Notes: a model not told the origin generated them from the letters alone. A stretch of 64,000 bases of DNA from Gerris lacustris (GCA_951217055.1 OX578276.1:33194205-33258204), one strand, 5' to 3'. Shown: positions 33,525-44,530, counted from the stretch's first letter. A program made the numbers and translations.

Positions 33525-36500
33525 CTGGTCAACTTCAGGGATCGCCTAAACATCAGAATCTGACCAGTGAAGATTGGCGAAGTTGGTTGCGTATAGTGGC
33601 AGCGTTTTGCAGAAAGCCTCCTGAAGTATCTTACGTCTTAACGAAACACGTTCTCGATCCTCGTTTCTATGTCAACATATCTTTAATGGGTATTACGGAA
33701 CAGGGTTTGCTAGATTCTGGCGCATCTAGGAGTTTAGTTGATTTTAAGATGTGGGAATTGCTGAAAGAGCAAGGAGTGCAATTACTCTCTGTGCCAGTTC
33801 GTCACGTTGTGGTAGCCGATGGTAGCAAAGCAGACGTCTTGGGGCAATGTCTCGTGGAAATCTGTCTGCAGGACAGGATTTGTAAAATTCCAGTGTTAGT
33901 TGTCCCACGTTTGTCACAAAGAATTATTTTAGGTATTGACTTCTGGAAGGAAATGGGAATTGTTCCTGATGCAAAAAACGGAACCTGGGATTTTTCTCAA
34001 GTAATCGCAGGTAGTGCCGCGGTCGAATCAGGAAGTCTTCCCATAATTATTACCCAAGAACAGAAGGTTGAGCTTGAGGAAATGCTTGCACGCTGCAGAG
34101 ATGCCAAGAGGAACGGGCTCCAGACAACTCATTTAGTCAAACATATTATTGATACGGGTGGCGCGACGCCTATAAAACAAAGGTTCTATAATTTTTCTCC
34201 AATTCTTATGGAGGAACTCTACAAACAAATGGATGAGCTGCTTGAGCAAGATATAATAAGACCGTCCAAAAGTCCATGGAGTTCTCCCGTTTTGCTCGTT
34301 AAAAAGAAAAATAACACCTTTAGGACCTGTGTAGATTTCCGAAAGCTCAACAAAGTAACTAAGCGTGATGCTTATCCTCTTCCTTTAATTAATGTTATAC
34401 TTGACACACTACGAAATGCGAAGTTTCTTTCTTCAATAGATCTGAAGTCTGCCTATTGGCAGATTGAACTTGAAGAGACTTCAAAGGAAAAGACAGCTTT
34501 TGTTGTTCCAGGGCGAGGTTTATTCGAATTCAACCGTATGCCGTTTGGGCTACACAACGCGCCTGCCACTTGGCAGAGACTCATTGACCAAGTTATTGGC
34601 TACGACCTTCAGCCACACGTGTTTGTGTACCTAGACGACATAATAGTTGTAACTCCCGACTTCGAAACTCATCTTCGAATATTAGAGGAAGTGCTGTTGC
34701 GGTTGAAGGAGGCCAATCTTACCATAAATGAAGAGAAGTCACATTTTTGTAAGAATGAACTGAAATATTTAGGTTTCGTAGTAGACAGCCGTGGACTGCA
34801 TGTTGACCCAGAAAAGGTGTCTGCAATTTGTGATTACCCTTCTCCTCGAACTGTCCGTGGACTGCGAAGATTTATAGGTATGTCTTCTTGGTACCGCCGT
34901 TTTGTGCCGAACTTCGCTTCCAGAATAGCACCCCTTACTGCGATGACAAAGAAAAACAGCAAAATTATTTGGTCCGAAGAGGTTGACAGAGCGTTTAAAG
35001 ACATCAAGTACTGCTTGTCTTCGGCACCCATTTTATCGTGCCCAAACTTTAGTCTTCCTTTTGTCCTTCAAACAGACGCTTCTGCGGTTGGTGTTGGCGG
35101 TGTTTTAACTCAAGAATTTGAGGATGGAGAGCATGTGATTGCTTATGCCTCGCGAACCTTGTCAAGGCAAGAAAGGAATTTCTCAGCGACGGAGAGAGAA
35201 TGTCTTGCGGTGATCTGGAATGTGGAAAAATTTCGGCCATATTTAGATGGGTACCATTTCCGAGTTATGACCGATCATCATTCCTTGTTGTGGCTGGAGA
35301 ATCTTAAAGACCCAACTGGTCGTTTAGCTAGGTGGGCCCTTCGACTTCAGGGCTATGATTATGAATTGGTTCACCGTAAGGGGAAAGAGAACGTCGTTCC
35401 CGATGCTCTCTCAAGAGCTATGGATTTTAATGATTCCTTGTGTTTGGTGGACGTTGGAGTTGTCACTGATGATGCGTGGTACAAGAAGATGATCCTAAAT
35501 GTAACCGAAAGCCCTCTACAGATCGTTAATTGGAAATTTGAAAATAGTTTGCTCTGGAAGAGGACTAACGTCAATGGCAACTATGGTTGGAGGCAAGTTG
35601 TTCCAAAGGATATGCGAGCTCAGGTTTTGGATGAGTGCCATAATTCTCCTTTGGCAGGCCATATGGGTATTCGGAAAACATTTTATCGGGTCGCTGAAAC
35701 TTACTATTGGCCAAGAATGAAGTTTGATATTACTAAATATGTTAAGAGGTGTTTGACGTGTCTTCGATCAAAGCCTCAACAAGATGGACCTGCTGGACTG
35801 TATGGGAAGCAGCGTGAAGTCAGGGATACCTGGGAAATGGTGTCATCCGACATAGTTGGACCTCTCCCTCGATCTTCTAAAGGTAACAAATACCTTGTGG
35901 TTTCCGTCGACTGTTTTAGTAAGTTTGTTGTGGTTCGGCCTCTGCGGGAAGCAACGGCGAAGGCAGTCACGCAACATGTAGAAGATGACGTTTTCTTAAC
36001 ATACGGCGTTCCTAAGCTTCTTATTTGCGATAATGGGAAGCAGTATACCAGCAAAATCTTTCAAGGTATGCTTTCAGATTATGGTTGCGAGTGTATGTTC
36101 AACGCCTATTACCATCCGCAAGCGAACCCCACCGAGAGGGTGAATCGAGTAATAAAGACCTTACTAATATCCTTCGTCAAGGAACATAAAGATTGGGATC
36201 GCGACTTAAACAAATTTATCTGTGCCATACGAACATCAACTCACGAAGTCACTCGCAAGACACCTTTCTTTCTTAACTATGGAAAGGAGATGGTACTGAA
36301 AGGTAACCAGCCAACTTTAGAGGATGATGTTGGAGCTGAAGATGGAGCTGCTAACCGGCTAAATAAGTTGGAGAAGATAAAGCGAGAAGTGCCAGAAAGG
36401 CTTCGGAAGGCGTACGAGGCTAATGCTAAACGCTACAATCTTCGCCGGAGAAACGTGGACTTCCAAGTAGGACAAATGGTGCTTCACAAAAACATCCCAC

Positions 36501-36670
36501 AGTCAAAGAAAGTGGACAAGTTTACTGCGAAGTTAGCACCAAAATATGTTGGTCCGTTTAAGATAGCAAAGAAGATTGGTTATCTTATATATGAGCTAGA
36601 GACGGAGGATGGAAAGCATGCTGGGAGATGGCATGCAAAGGATCTTAAGGAGGTCCTGACGTTAGATTAG
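33494..36670 (+). CDS. pol: Pol polyprotein (protease, RT, RNase H, integrase)
   Basis: Open in the -1 frame from 33494, just after TAG at 33491. No early ATG is evident, and the first long-frame start-like codon is TTG at 33587, so expression as Gag-Pol by -1 frameshift is expected. Residues counted from 33587: aspartic protease DSGAS (43-47) and ILGIDFW (114-120); RT FRTCVDFRKLNKV (245-257), SIDLKSAYWQI (283-293), NRMPFGLHNAPATW (316-329), YLDD (348-351), KYLGF; RNase H QTDASAVGVGG (495-505), SATERECLAV, MTDHHSLLWL (561-570), PDALSR; integrase zinc finger H685-H692-C722-C725; core D755, D815, E850 (D to E spacing 35); C-terminal GPFKIAKK module near 989. No chromodomain. All catalytic residues are present. 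Confidence 0.97.
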   Translation, partial: AGKLLCDPEVTGQLQGSPKHQNLTSEDWRSWLRIVAAFCRKPPEVSYVLTKHVLDPRFYVNISLMGITEQGLLDSGASRSLVDFKMWELLKEQGVQLLSVPVRHVVVADGSKADVLGQCLVEICLQDRICKIPVLVVPRLSQRIILGIDFWKEMGIVPDAKNGTWDFSQVIAGSAAVESGSLPIIITQEQKVELEEMLARCRDAKRNGLQTTHLVKHIIDTGGATPIKQRFYNFSPILMEELYKQMDELLEQDIIRPSKSPWSSPVLLVKKKNNTFRTCVDFRKLNKVTKRDAYPLPLINVILDTLRNAKFLSSIDLKSAYWQIELEETSKEKTAFVVPGRGLFEFNRMPFGLHNAPATWQRLIDQVIGYDLQPHVFVYLDDIIVVTPDFETHLRILEEVLLRLKEANLTINEEKSHFCKNELKYLGFVVDSRGLHVDPEKVSAICDYPSPRTVRGLRRFIGMSSWYRRFVPNFASRIAPLTAMTKKNSKIIWSEEVDRAFKDIKYCLSSAPILSCPNFSLPFVLQTDASAVGVGGVLTQEFEDGEHVIAYASRTLSRQERNFSATERECLAVIWNVEKFRPYLDGYHFRVMTDHHSLLWLENLKDPTGRLARWALRLQGYDYELVHRKGKENVVPDALSRAMDFNDSLCLVDVGVVTDDAWYKKMILNVTESPLQIVNWKFENSLLWKRTNVNGNYGWRQVVPKDMRAQVLDECHNSPLAGHMGIRKTFYRVAETYYWPRMKFDITKYVKRCLTCLRSKPQQDGPAGLYGKQREVRDTWEMVSSDIVGPLPRSSKGNKYLVVSVDCFSKFVVVRPLREATAKAVTQHVEDDVFLTYGVPKLLICDNGKQYTSKIFQGMLSDYGCECMFNAYYHPQANPTERVNRVIKTLLISFVKEHKDWDRDLNKFICAIRTSTHEVTRKTPFFLNYGKEMVLKGNQPTLEDDVGAEDGAANRLNKLEKIKREVPERLRKAYEANAKRYNLRRRNVDFQVGQMVLHKNIPQSKKVDKFTAKLAPKYVGPFKIAKKIGYLIYELETEDGKHAGRWHAKDLKEVLTLD
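33497..33503 (+). promoter_or_regulatory. -1 ribosomal frameshift slippery site
   Basis: GGGAAAC in the X XXY YYZ register of the gag frame (G GGA AAC), inside the gag/pol overlap. A -1 slip lands exactly in the pol frame. Downstream, ACTGGTCA (33524-33531) pairs with TGACCAGT (33561-33568), and CTTC in the loop (33533-33536) can pair with GAAG (33569-33572), a possible H-type pseudoknot. The 20-base spacer is longer than the usual 5-9. Confidence 0.8.
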
Positions 36671-36760
36671 GTTTAGTTGTGAAGGATTTTTTTTTCTTTT
36701 CTTGTGATAGAAGTTACTTTTCCTTATACTTTTCTTTTCTCTTTTTTTCCTCTTTTGTTG

Positions 36761-36770
36761 AGGGGGAGAA
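36761..36770 (+). promoter_or_regulatory. Polypurine tract
   Basis: AGGGGGAGAA, eight bases upstream of the 3' LTR: the plus-strand primer for reverse transcription. It follows a pyrimidine-rich stretch. Confidence 0.85.
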
Positions 36771-36778
36771 CGTCTGAA

Positions 36779-38074
36779 TGTAGCATTTTTTTCTATATCT
36801 AGAAAATGTCTACATTATTTTTTAAATTTAGATTTTGTTGAGTATTAGAACCCTTAACTCGCCTTTTTAGACTCTTTGGTTCAATATATATTTATTTATT
36901 TGGTAATGATATTTCTATCTATATTCTATCTAGTTATTATATTTTATTTATGAACCATAGTTTGGTGGACGCACCTTGCTTGGTTTACTATTTATCTGTC
37001 TACGAGTTGGGACGCCTTCACGTAGATGTGATTGTTTATATATTTCCGAGTATTATATTTGCAGTATATTCTATATTCTATATCATATTCCTGTTGTCAT
37101 ATCACTATATCATAAAGTCCATCTTATTGTTTTCTAAAGAGATTGGAGAGGTGGGGTGACGGTTAGGACTCGGTGATTCAGTGTGGTTCCCGTCACGAGC
37201 TACGGAGGTTTCCGTAGGTTGACCAACCGTGCCTTGCGTCTTATTGCCGAGGGCTGTTGTGTGTTGGGTTGACGCCATCTTGTAAACCCTTGCTCGTTAC
37301 GTTAAGCTTTTATAAGAACAATCGAACGTAAAGATCTGGTGATCTGTGCTTTGTTAGTAAAGCTTCGCTCTAATAGAAGTGTACCAAGTACCAAGTGCTA
37401 GTTTGGATTTGGCTGCCTTGTGTTTGTGGACGTTCTCCTACCTTGACTTCCCTCTGTCTGGAGGAACTCTTCGCTGCATCCACGCCGCGTCGTTTTGGGA
37501 TATAGCTTTTTTTTCGTGAGTCAGAGTTTTTATGTTTTTCATATTCTGACCGCCTGTAGGGAATTACAGATTTATATTTATTAGCTAGCCCCAACTTCTT
37601 TATTTTTTATACATGTGTATTAGACTGTTTTCTTTTATTTGAGAGCACAAAAAAAAAGCAGAATTAAAAATTATTTGTGTATTATTATTTCTTTTACGGC
37701 ACAATTACTTGGCAAGGCCAAAAATTATATATATGTTTTTTTTAAAATCTATTTTGCCTTACTTTGTTTTTTTGTTTAACCATTTGGAGACTATCTCTGG
37801 CTTTTTTTTTTGGGAACACAAGTTTTCGTTATTTTGCTTGTGCCCAAATTGGAAATATTAATTTAACAAAATATCGGTTTATGCCAGGGATGTTCTCCAA
37901 CCCAAATACCCAGTCAGCTTTATTTATAATTTAAAAATAACGTGGCGCCCCTTTTCCTTATTTATTTATTTTTTTTGTTTTATAAAACCCACCCCCAACT
38001 CCACTGAGCTTGAGGGAGTTACTTTTATCCCGGGTGAGGTAGCTCGGACGTCCGTTAAATTGTGGAACGTTACA
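36779..38074 (+). repeat. 3' LTR of the gypsy element (1296 bp)
   Basis: Same ends as the 5' LTR and, by eye, identical except for one T fewer in a T-run. Confidence 0.97.
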
Positions 38075-39159
38075 AACCTTAGGCGCAAAACTGGCTAAGC
38101 GATATCGATTTTTTTTCAGAGATGAGCGCAAACATGTTGCGCAATTTGTAGGCTTGGTTTCATCGAAAAATATTAACTAGAACCAAAGTTATTAACAATT
38201 TTATTAAATAAAATGTATAAAAAACAAAAACAAAAGGCTTGACCAACCGTAAACAAATCCCACGGACTCGCTATTCAAAACGTTCTAGACCACCTAGAGA
38301 CTCGCGGGTTTTTTGTGTTTGGTCGGAAATTGGCCCAACCCGATTGGAAAAATCCGAAAAGTTAAAAAAATATATTTTTACCCCTCTTAAAAAATTAAAG
38401 ATTGCGGACGCACTTTAAAGTTTTTTTTGGAGGCTTATTGTGGCTAAACGGTAAGTCGTATCGACAAGCTGATTACGCCAGCATTAACTGATTTTAAAGG
38501 ATCTACAACTTTGATCGTATGACTTTTTGTCGTAACTCCATCGGTTCAACCTTAAATAAGCTAAAATTGATTTTTTTAAAACGATATTTGACTTTGAGGG
38601 CTTATGGCATCCGCAATTGCTGACCGATAAAATGTCTGATTAGGGCGCTTACACCTCACACTAATGCTTTTTAAATCGAGTATTTATTATTTTATTAATT
38701 TTTCCCAGAACTAGAATTATTTAATATTTACTAGTGAGAAAAAAGAGAAGAATTAAATATTTATTGAGAGAAGAGGCTGGTATAATTAAATTAATGCACC
38801 ATCATGGTTGATGATTGTTCAATGACTTCCCAGTCTAATTGGTTTTGTCTACGTTTATTTTCTTATTTATTATATTTATTTACCATTGTTTTTTTTATTG
38901 CTATATTACTTAGTTTTCATTGGCTATTTTCTAAATGTACAGATAGACTCCAAACTACGATTTGGAGAGTAATATATATTTTTAGTAATGGAATTAATGA
39001 TGTGTAATATAGTCCTCATTTTATTCCTAGAAGGCTTTGGAAACCAAAAATATTTAGGAATTTAATTTAATTGCTAGGCCTGCATAATTATAGGAAACAT
39101 AGCCACTAATACTTAGCATGAGCCACGCGCGGATCGCGGGGTGAAAGCTAGTGATTATA

Positions 39160-40135
39160 TAAAAATGGATTCATATTTCAGAATTAAAGACATACTAATA
39201 GATCTAACTTGTTTCCTTTGCTGTGAGTATGGGTTTTACGTTGTTATTGATATTGTTGAACCGCTAAATTATCGGTTAAGTGTTCGACGAAACTACATTT
39301 TTTTATCATTAGTTTGCTAAGAGTGTGCGTATTCTTATATCGGTTATTTTAGTTGCCTTCCTGTGTGGCCCAAGTATACTCATTCACATGTATCACATAT
39401 TTGTTTATATACTCTGATTTTCTCTCTAATTTATCTAGTTTGTCTAAAGGTGTTCCCATAATTTCTTGAGATTTATGTATAGCTTATAACTCGTTTTCAT
39501 GTTGTTACTTTATACACTACATTATCTTATCCTTTAAAAGATCTTTGGTAAATTTGGATCTTTACTATGTGCTACTAAATTTTGATGATTGAGCGTCAAT
39601 TTATCTCCGTAACTTTACAGATATAGTCTGGGGACTTCTAGAGGAATATCCAACCCCCGGTATTACTTGAATCCGCTAGAAATTACATAACCTAACCTTA
39701 ATAACATGGAATGCTAGCATGGACTGGAAGAGGACCCAGCTGTACTCTGCTATCTCATGTTTCTAGAAGGTAATAAACGATAAGTTATAGGGTTGTAACT
39801 CAAGCATCCCTTGGGTATAATTTAGGTTGTGCGTCATTCGGTCGGACATCTTTTTTTTCTCGAATATAACCAGAAGAGCATTCATTCTTATAATGCTCAT
39901 TTTAGCATGGTTTAAACATGTAATAGAAGATTTCAACTATCATGAACTATCAGAAAGTCTCAACTTTTATTCTGAAGTATAGAGCTGTTAAAAAAATGAG
40001 TTCTTTCATCTTATTAAATTTGTTATTATAATAAGAAAAATAGTCTTTTGAAGTTTTGTTGGCTATTTACCAACATTTGAATGAATAGTTCGTTTTATTT
40101 ATTTATTTTAATTTTTAATAATTTATCCAAAATTA
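39160..40135. other. No recognisable gene
   Basis: AT-rich DNA with stops in all frames and no repeat recognised. Confidence 0.55.
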
Positions 40136-40139
40136 AATC

Positions 40140-40440
40140 AGCTTATCGAAAGTAACGGTGTTTGATCGTTCTGAGGAACGATATATTTTGTTTTTGAATT
40201 CAGAATTTCATCAACCAATATCTGCTTCAAATGTCAGGTAACAGTATTGGATTTCTGTCAGTCTATCTGTCTGTTTGACTGCCGTGTGTTTGTATTTCTT
40301 ACTGTCGGTATGCTCGTCTGTTAAAAATGATATATTGAAAACTGTTGATTTAATTTTGAAACAAAGTAGATGGTATGTTAGCCCACAAATAATCCCATAT
40401 TAATTTCAACTCTGCCTTTGTAAACAATCTAATTTGTTAA
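40140..40440 (+). repeat. Interspersed repeat family F1, diverged copy
   Basis: TTGATCGTTCTGAGGAACGATATATTTTG start and the later CCATATTAATTTCAACTCTGC block (40396) match F1. The middle is diverged. Confidence 0.6.
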
Positions 40441-40689
40441 AACACATATTTAGATTTGGAAATTCCCATTATACTTTATTTTTTATACAAGTGTCCATTG
40501 GTCCAATGATGTGTTTCCTTAAAAACATCAATTTAACAAACTAGAATTTATTTAACTTCACTTGTTTGTGAGCCACAAATTTTGTAATCAAACTTCTAAC
40601 CCGATTTCGAATTACTTTTAAAGCTGAAACTTTCATAGATTATGTATTTCTGTTGACAATGAGGGTTAATAATATTTTTATCTACCCGC

Positions 40690-41688
40690 GGCAGCAAAAT
40701 TAAACATTACTTAACTGTTTTTAGGCTGGAAAGTACTATTTCCCTGATTTGTCATTAAAATATTAAAAACAAGCAGGAAAGTAGTTAAAACAGTCAGGAA
40801 AATACTTTCTCTGCCTAGGCAGGGAAATATTTCCCTGCCTAGGCAGAGAAAGTAACAGTGTTTACCACTGCGTGTCATAACCTCTTATTTTGGCAAGAAC
40901 AGTTTATACTATTATCTCTATCTTATAACATTATATATTATAGTTAAATAAGTAATATTTAATAATAAATAAACGTTTTAATAATAAAATAATTTGTCTA
41001 TATTTGTTAATTCTGTTAAATAAGTTCAATGATTAGTAGATCTTTAATTAAAACAAATAGTAGAGTCACTGGCTATAGTGTAGCGTCATGTAAACATTGA
41101 ACATCCATATTATTTTTATTATTGAAATCTTTCTAGATTAAACTAGCTACTTTTCTTGATGTATCCTAGCTACTTCTTTTCTTTTAAGCAATATAAGATA
41201 TCTTTAACACTTTTATTAATTTTTTAGTAAAAATATAAATAAATATTTTATATTGCGTGCATTATTCATTCAGAAGTTTTGTGTGTTATAAACGTGTGTT
41301 TTGTATTTTGTTGTTTTATAGATTGAGTTTGCTTTTCACTTATTGTTATTAATCCCAAGTTTCTTATTTGAACATTAATTTTAGTTAATACATATGTTAT
41401 TATCTTTATTAATATGACACATAGTTATTAACTATGTTATATTAATAAAGATAACATTTTAGCAGCTTCATTTTTCTTCGCAAGTAGATAAAATATTGTA
41501 TGCAACAAGGCAGCAAAGGAAACATTTCTGCCTCGTTTATTCATTGCCTGCCTCGGCTTCGCCTCGGCAGTCAAATAGGTAAATTACCTGCCTCGGCTTC
41601 GCCTCGGCAGTTAATTATGATAGCCTGTCCTCGCCTTCGGCTCGGAGGCTAATCTAATCACTCGTCAGTAAAATTCCATTTTGCTGCC
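40690..41688. mobile_element. TIR element with internal palindromes, 999 bp
   Basis: GGCAGCAAAAT at 40690-40700 is inverted exactly at 41678-41688. Inside are a perfect 52-bp palindrome (40803-40854), a strong inverted repeat around 41393-41456, and repeated CTGCCTCGG-CTTCG-CCTCGGCAG hairpins near 41527, 41588 and 41622. There is no coding frame and no clear TSD. Hairpin-rich non-autonomous DNA element; superfamily unknown. Confidence 0.6.
40803..40854. repeat. Perfect 52-bp palindrome
   Basis: Exact dyad centred between 40828 and 40829, built from CTCTGCCTAGGCAGGG and its mirror. It can form a cruciform or an RNA hairpin. Confidence 0.93.
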
Positions 41689-41727
41689 TAGTTACATAAA
41701 TAACTATTAAAGTGTTTAAGTGTTTTT

Positions 41728-42412
41728 ATGGTCCGTAGGCAAAACCAAGGACCCTTATATTTTCCTGCGTGTGTCTGTCCGTCCGTCCTCTCGCGTGCTC
41801 TCACGGCTACACCTTTCGTCCGATAACTTTGAAATTTGGCATGTATGTGTCTTGTACCTGCCCACATATTTTAAAAATATAGCGACTTAAAAAGAATTTT
41901 TTTCAAAAAAATTAGGGTAAAATAACTTAAGGGTTAAATTTTTTTTTTTTTTTTTTTTTCGACACCGTGAGGGGTATCATATGAAAGGGTACGTCGAGCT
42001 GATTACAAAAATATACAATTCATTGGTTATAGCATTGATAGGGCGAGCGTAGGCGAGTTTGAAGCGGGTTTGAAACGTGTCCCCCCCCCCTCTATCTCGC
42101 TTATGTGAAGTGCAAAAAATCTGAAAAAATTCCTGAACATTCTTCGACCAAAAGTAAAGATACCACTTTTTGGAAATTCGAAAAAAAATATTACTTTATT
42201 TTTTATTGACAAAATACGTTTTCTTATAACTATGGTCTTTTCGATGTATTTATATGGTTGTAGTCCGGTTCAGTGGCAAAAAAAATTCTTTATCAGAGTG
42301 TGTTTTGAGAATATCAGACCCTTAGAATGGTTCAAAGTAAGCTTTTTAGCATTTTAAAAAAACGCACTGTTTATACACTTTACAGTTAAACACTATATAG
42401 TGTGGCCTACGG
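41728..42412. mobile_element. Interspersed element with GGTCCGTAGGC ends
   Basis: GGTCCGTAGGC at about 41729 is mirrored by GCCTACGGACC at about 42403-42413. The interior includes TGTCTGTCCGTCCGTC and a 22-T run at 41940. No coding capacity and no convincing TSD. Boundaries are approximate. Confidence 0.5.
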
Positions 42413-42419
42413 ACCCTCG

Positions 42420-43455
42420 CTGTGTGCTGACTAGCGCACACTTGACCTGTTTATTTATTTTCAATGTAGAATGCAATAATGTTAAAATTTATTTTTACCG
42501 GGCCTAAATGATAGTAGCAGTCAGACGCCCGAGAAATATTTAATTAAATAAAACCAGGAAGTAACCGAGTTCTTCAATTATATATGTAATAAATGCAGGT
42601 ATTATAATGTTAAACTTCGTTAATCTTATAAGTTTACAAAGAGAGACTTTTCTTTAAAAATCATTCATAATAATGTAATAAAACACTCTCAAGCTGATAA
42701 ATCTTGAAAGTGTTTAGATGAATATCTAGCAGAATTTCCAATAAGTTATATCTCGGCCTTACTAAATCTATATTGATACGACAGTTCAATGCTAAAAAAA
42801 GGAGCATTATGGAAATCCATCTGCGACAAAAAATATCTTACCACGTGTTCTCGTAGGATTTCATATTTCCGTCTTCCATTCACACAGAATGATGTATGAA
42901 TATACGACACGAGAGGTTTTTTTTTCATTCAATACTTCATTGCCTTGGACGTCCTTTAGCTGTCTAACTGACCGGCATTTTGCTGTTGACAGTTAAGCAG
43001 AGGAGTGGACCAGATTTTTGACAGGGTAGACAGCTGACGCGGACACCCAGGAAATAGCGTGGGCAGCAAAACAAATTGGTTTCAGTCAGACCCTTCTCTC
43101 GTTGGGATATTCCTCTTCTACTCGGTACCTTTCATAACTTAAGGCCCTTGAATCAAATCCGACAGGAGGCTGATGAGATTCCAGTCGAGATTTTACAATA
43201 ACGTAATCCTATCTAATGACGAGTCCAGTTCTACAAAATGAGATGGACTCTCTGACGTAATTCTATACCAATCATGAAAGAATGGTTATTTAATAAATAG
43301 GGCAATGAGGATCCTTCTGGTTCTGAGTGCTAAAACCTTCATCTAAAGCAGAGTAATTGATTCTAAGGATTGTTTGTCAACGTGATAACTTCTCGGTTAA
43401 ATTGTTTTGTTATCTCTAATGACCAATAGTGTTCCTTGTTAGTCAACTTGACATT
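42420..43455. other. No recognisable gene
   Basis: AT-rich DNA. The less AT-rich part at 42945-43200 has stops in all frames. One diverged unit of the 65-bp repeat appears near 43395-43450. Confidence 0.55.
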
Positions 43456-43463
43456 TTGTTATT

Positions 43464-43580
43464 AGGGTTTCGAAGATCCTTCTCAAAACCCTTATGCCGA
43501 GGGTGGTGTGTCTGTCCGTCCGTCGCTCTTTGGTTCATATCTCCCGAACAGTTTCAGCTAAAAATTTGAAATTAGAAATA
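43464..43580. repeat. Family G terminal fragment
   Basis: AGGGTTTCGAAGATCC...CCCTTATG is the inverted form of the family G ends at 27985-28026 and 63262-63302, followed by CTGTCCGTCCGTC. Confidence 0.6.
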
Positions 43581-43686
43581 CTGGCGTAACTTTTTGACCC
43601 ACACATAGAGAAACAAATATAGAAAAGAAATAAATTTAATATGCGCATGCGCTATTTGTAAAAATGTGGTAAACTCAAATATTTAC

Positions 43687-44524
43687 TTTTTACTTTTCCT
43701 CACTACTAATAGTAGGAAAAGTATTGTTTTCACCAAAAAAATTTGTTTCGAGATTTTAACGGAATTATCCGTTTTAGGTGTTTTTAAGACCTCCTGAGTG
43801 GTTTTCAGCATGACGTATGTATGTGTGTTATCATCGTAGCGCCCAAGGTATTTAACCTAGAGAGTTGAAACTTGGCAGAAAAATCAGTCCTAACCTGTAG
43901 TTGTGCCGCCCGGAAAATCAACTTTTTCCGCCATCGTGAACCCAGTTTGCTGAGTCAGCAAAAATTTAAAAAAACGTAATAAATCGAAAATGGTCCTGAT
44001 CGAGTTGAAATTTGGCTCGAATGTACCTCTCTGTAAGACAAACCATGCCACTAAATTTCATTTTGATTTTGGCCGCCATTTGAAGTTATAAATTTTTGAA
44101 TTTTTAAACTTTGACGGTTAATAATACCGAAAGTATAAATAGGTTTTTGACTTATAGCATATCGTTGGAACCGGAAAAAATTAAGGAACTAATATAAAAA
44201 ACCCCGATGAAATTCCATTAATTAGTTTAAAAGTTATAAGCGAATATAACTATTTATTAGTGCGATAATTTTGATGACGTCAAATTTTGTTTACATGTGT
44301 CAAAATACCGCCAAACTTCAAATAATAAAATAAAATATAGGTATTAAAAATAACGTTTTTGTGAAGAATGATACTAAATCAGTGTGTTCAGAACGGTCAC
44401 CCATCCAAGTACTGACCACGTCCAATGCTGCTTCCTCCTGCTCCGAAGCAGCAGGAGAGGCCACTTTAGTGGCCTCTGAAGTGAGGAAAAGTTCCGAGGT
44501 ACCACCCTGTCCTGTACCCGATTT

Positions 44525-44530
<6 letters not shown>
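43687..44530 (-). mobile_element. 5S-rRNA-related interspersed repeat, copy 1
   Basis: About 840 bp, closely matching 56740-57586. On the minus strand the head contains GGTCAGTACTTGGATGGGTG (44394-44433 region), which I recognise as the box-C segment of 5S rRNA. Two hairpins sit just upstream of it: GAGGCCACT/AGTGGCCTC (44457-44476) and CTCCTGCT/AGCAGGAG. The other end (43690) is a CCTCACTA...TAGTAGG hairpin. No protein is encoded. Consistent with a SINE whose Pol III promoter derives from 5S rRNA, but longer than typical SINEs and lacking an obvious poly(A) tail. Confidence 0.68.

Larger units (their letters stand above)
28528..38074 (+). mobile_element. Full-length Ty3/gypsy LTR retrotransposon, 9547 bp
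   Basis: TG...CA LTRs at 28528-29824 and 36779-38074, AACC target duplication at 28524-28527 and 38075-38078, a primer-binding-site candidate after the 5' LTR, a polypurine tract before the 3' LTR, open gag, and open pol with order protease-RT-RNase H-integrase. No envelope frame lies between pol and the 3' LTR. The only LTR difference I can see is one T in a homopolymer (11 T against 10 T near 29551/37801). Near-identical LTRs and unbroken frames mean a recent insertion that may still be mobile. Confidence 0.97.
28375..39152 (+). mobile_element. Helitron-like element interrupted by an LTR retrotransposon
   Basis: The 5' end TCTATATATATATAAAATTAAAG followed by TTTTGTCTGTAC matches 17253 onward. 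The 3' end has an imperfect CCACGCG/CGCGGGG hairpin (39123-39141) and terminates GAAAGCTAGT at 39152, the Helitron-type CTRRT. The retrotransposon and one AACC copy account for about 9.55 kb, leaving a ~1.2-kb non-autonomous Helitron. The sequence GGCGCAAAA-TTGG/CTGG on either side of the insertion shows a partial internal duplication or divergence. There is no Rep/helicase frame. Confidence 0.68.

Noticed and set aside
32412..36054. Minus-strand and alternate-frame ORFs under gag and pol
   Set aside because: Shadows of the strongly supported gag and pol frames.
36671..36778. Envelope gene for the gypsy element
   Set aside because: Only about 100 bp separates pol from the 3' LTR; no room and no frame, so it is not an errantivirus-type element.
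28699..37594. Identical 69- and 74-codon frames at 28.7/36.9 kb and 29.1/37.4 kb
   Set aside because: They lie in the two LTRs and are identical only because the LTRs are duplicates; no domain resemblance.
44394..44433. Genuine 5S rRNA gene
   Set aside because: Only the box-C segment matches; the flanking arms of 5S rRNA are replaced by unrelated hairpins, and two dispersed copies share the rest.
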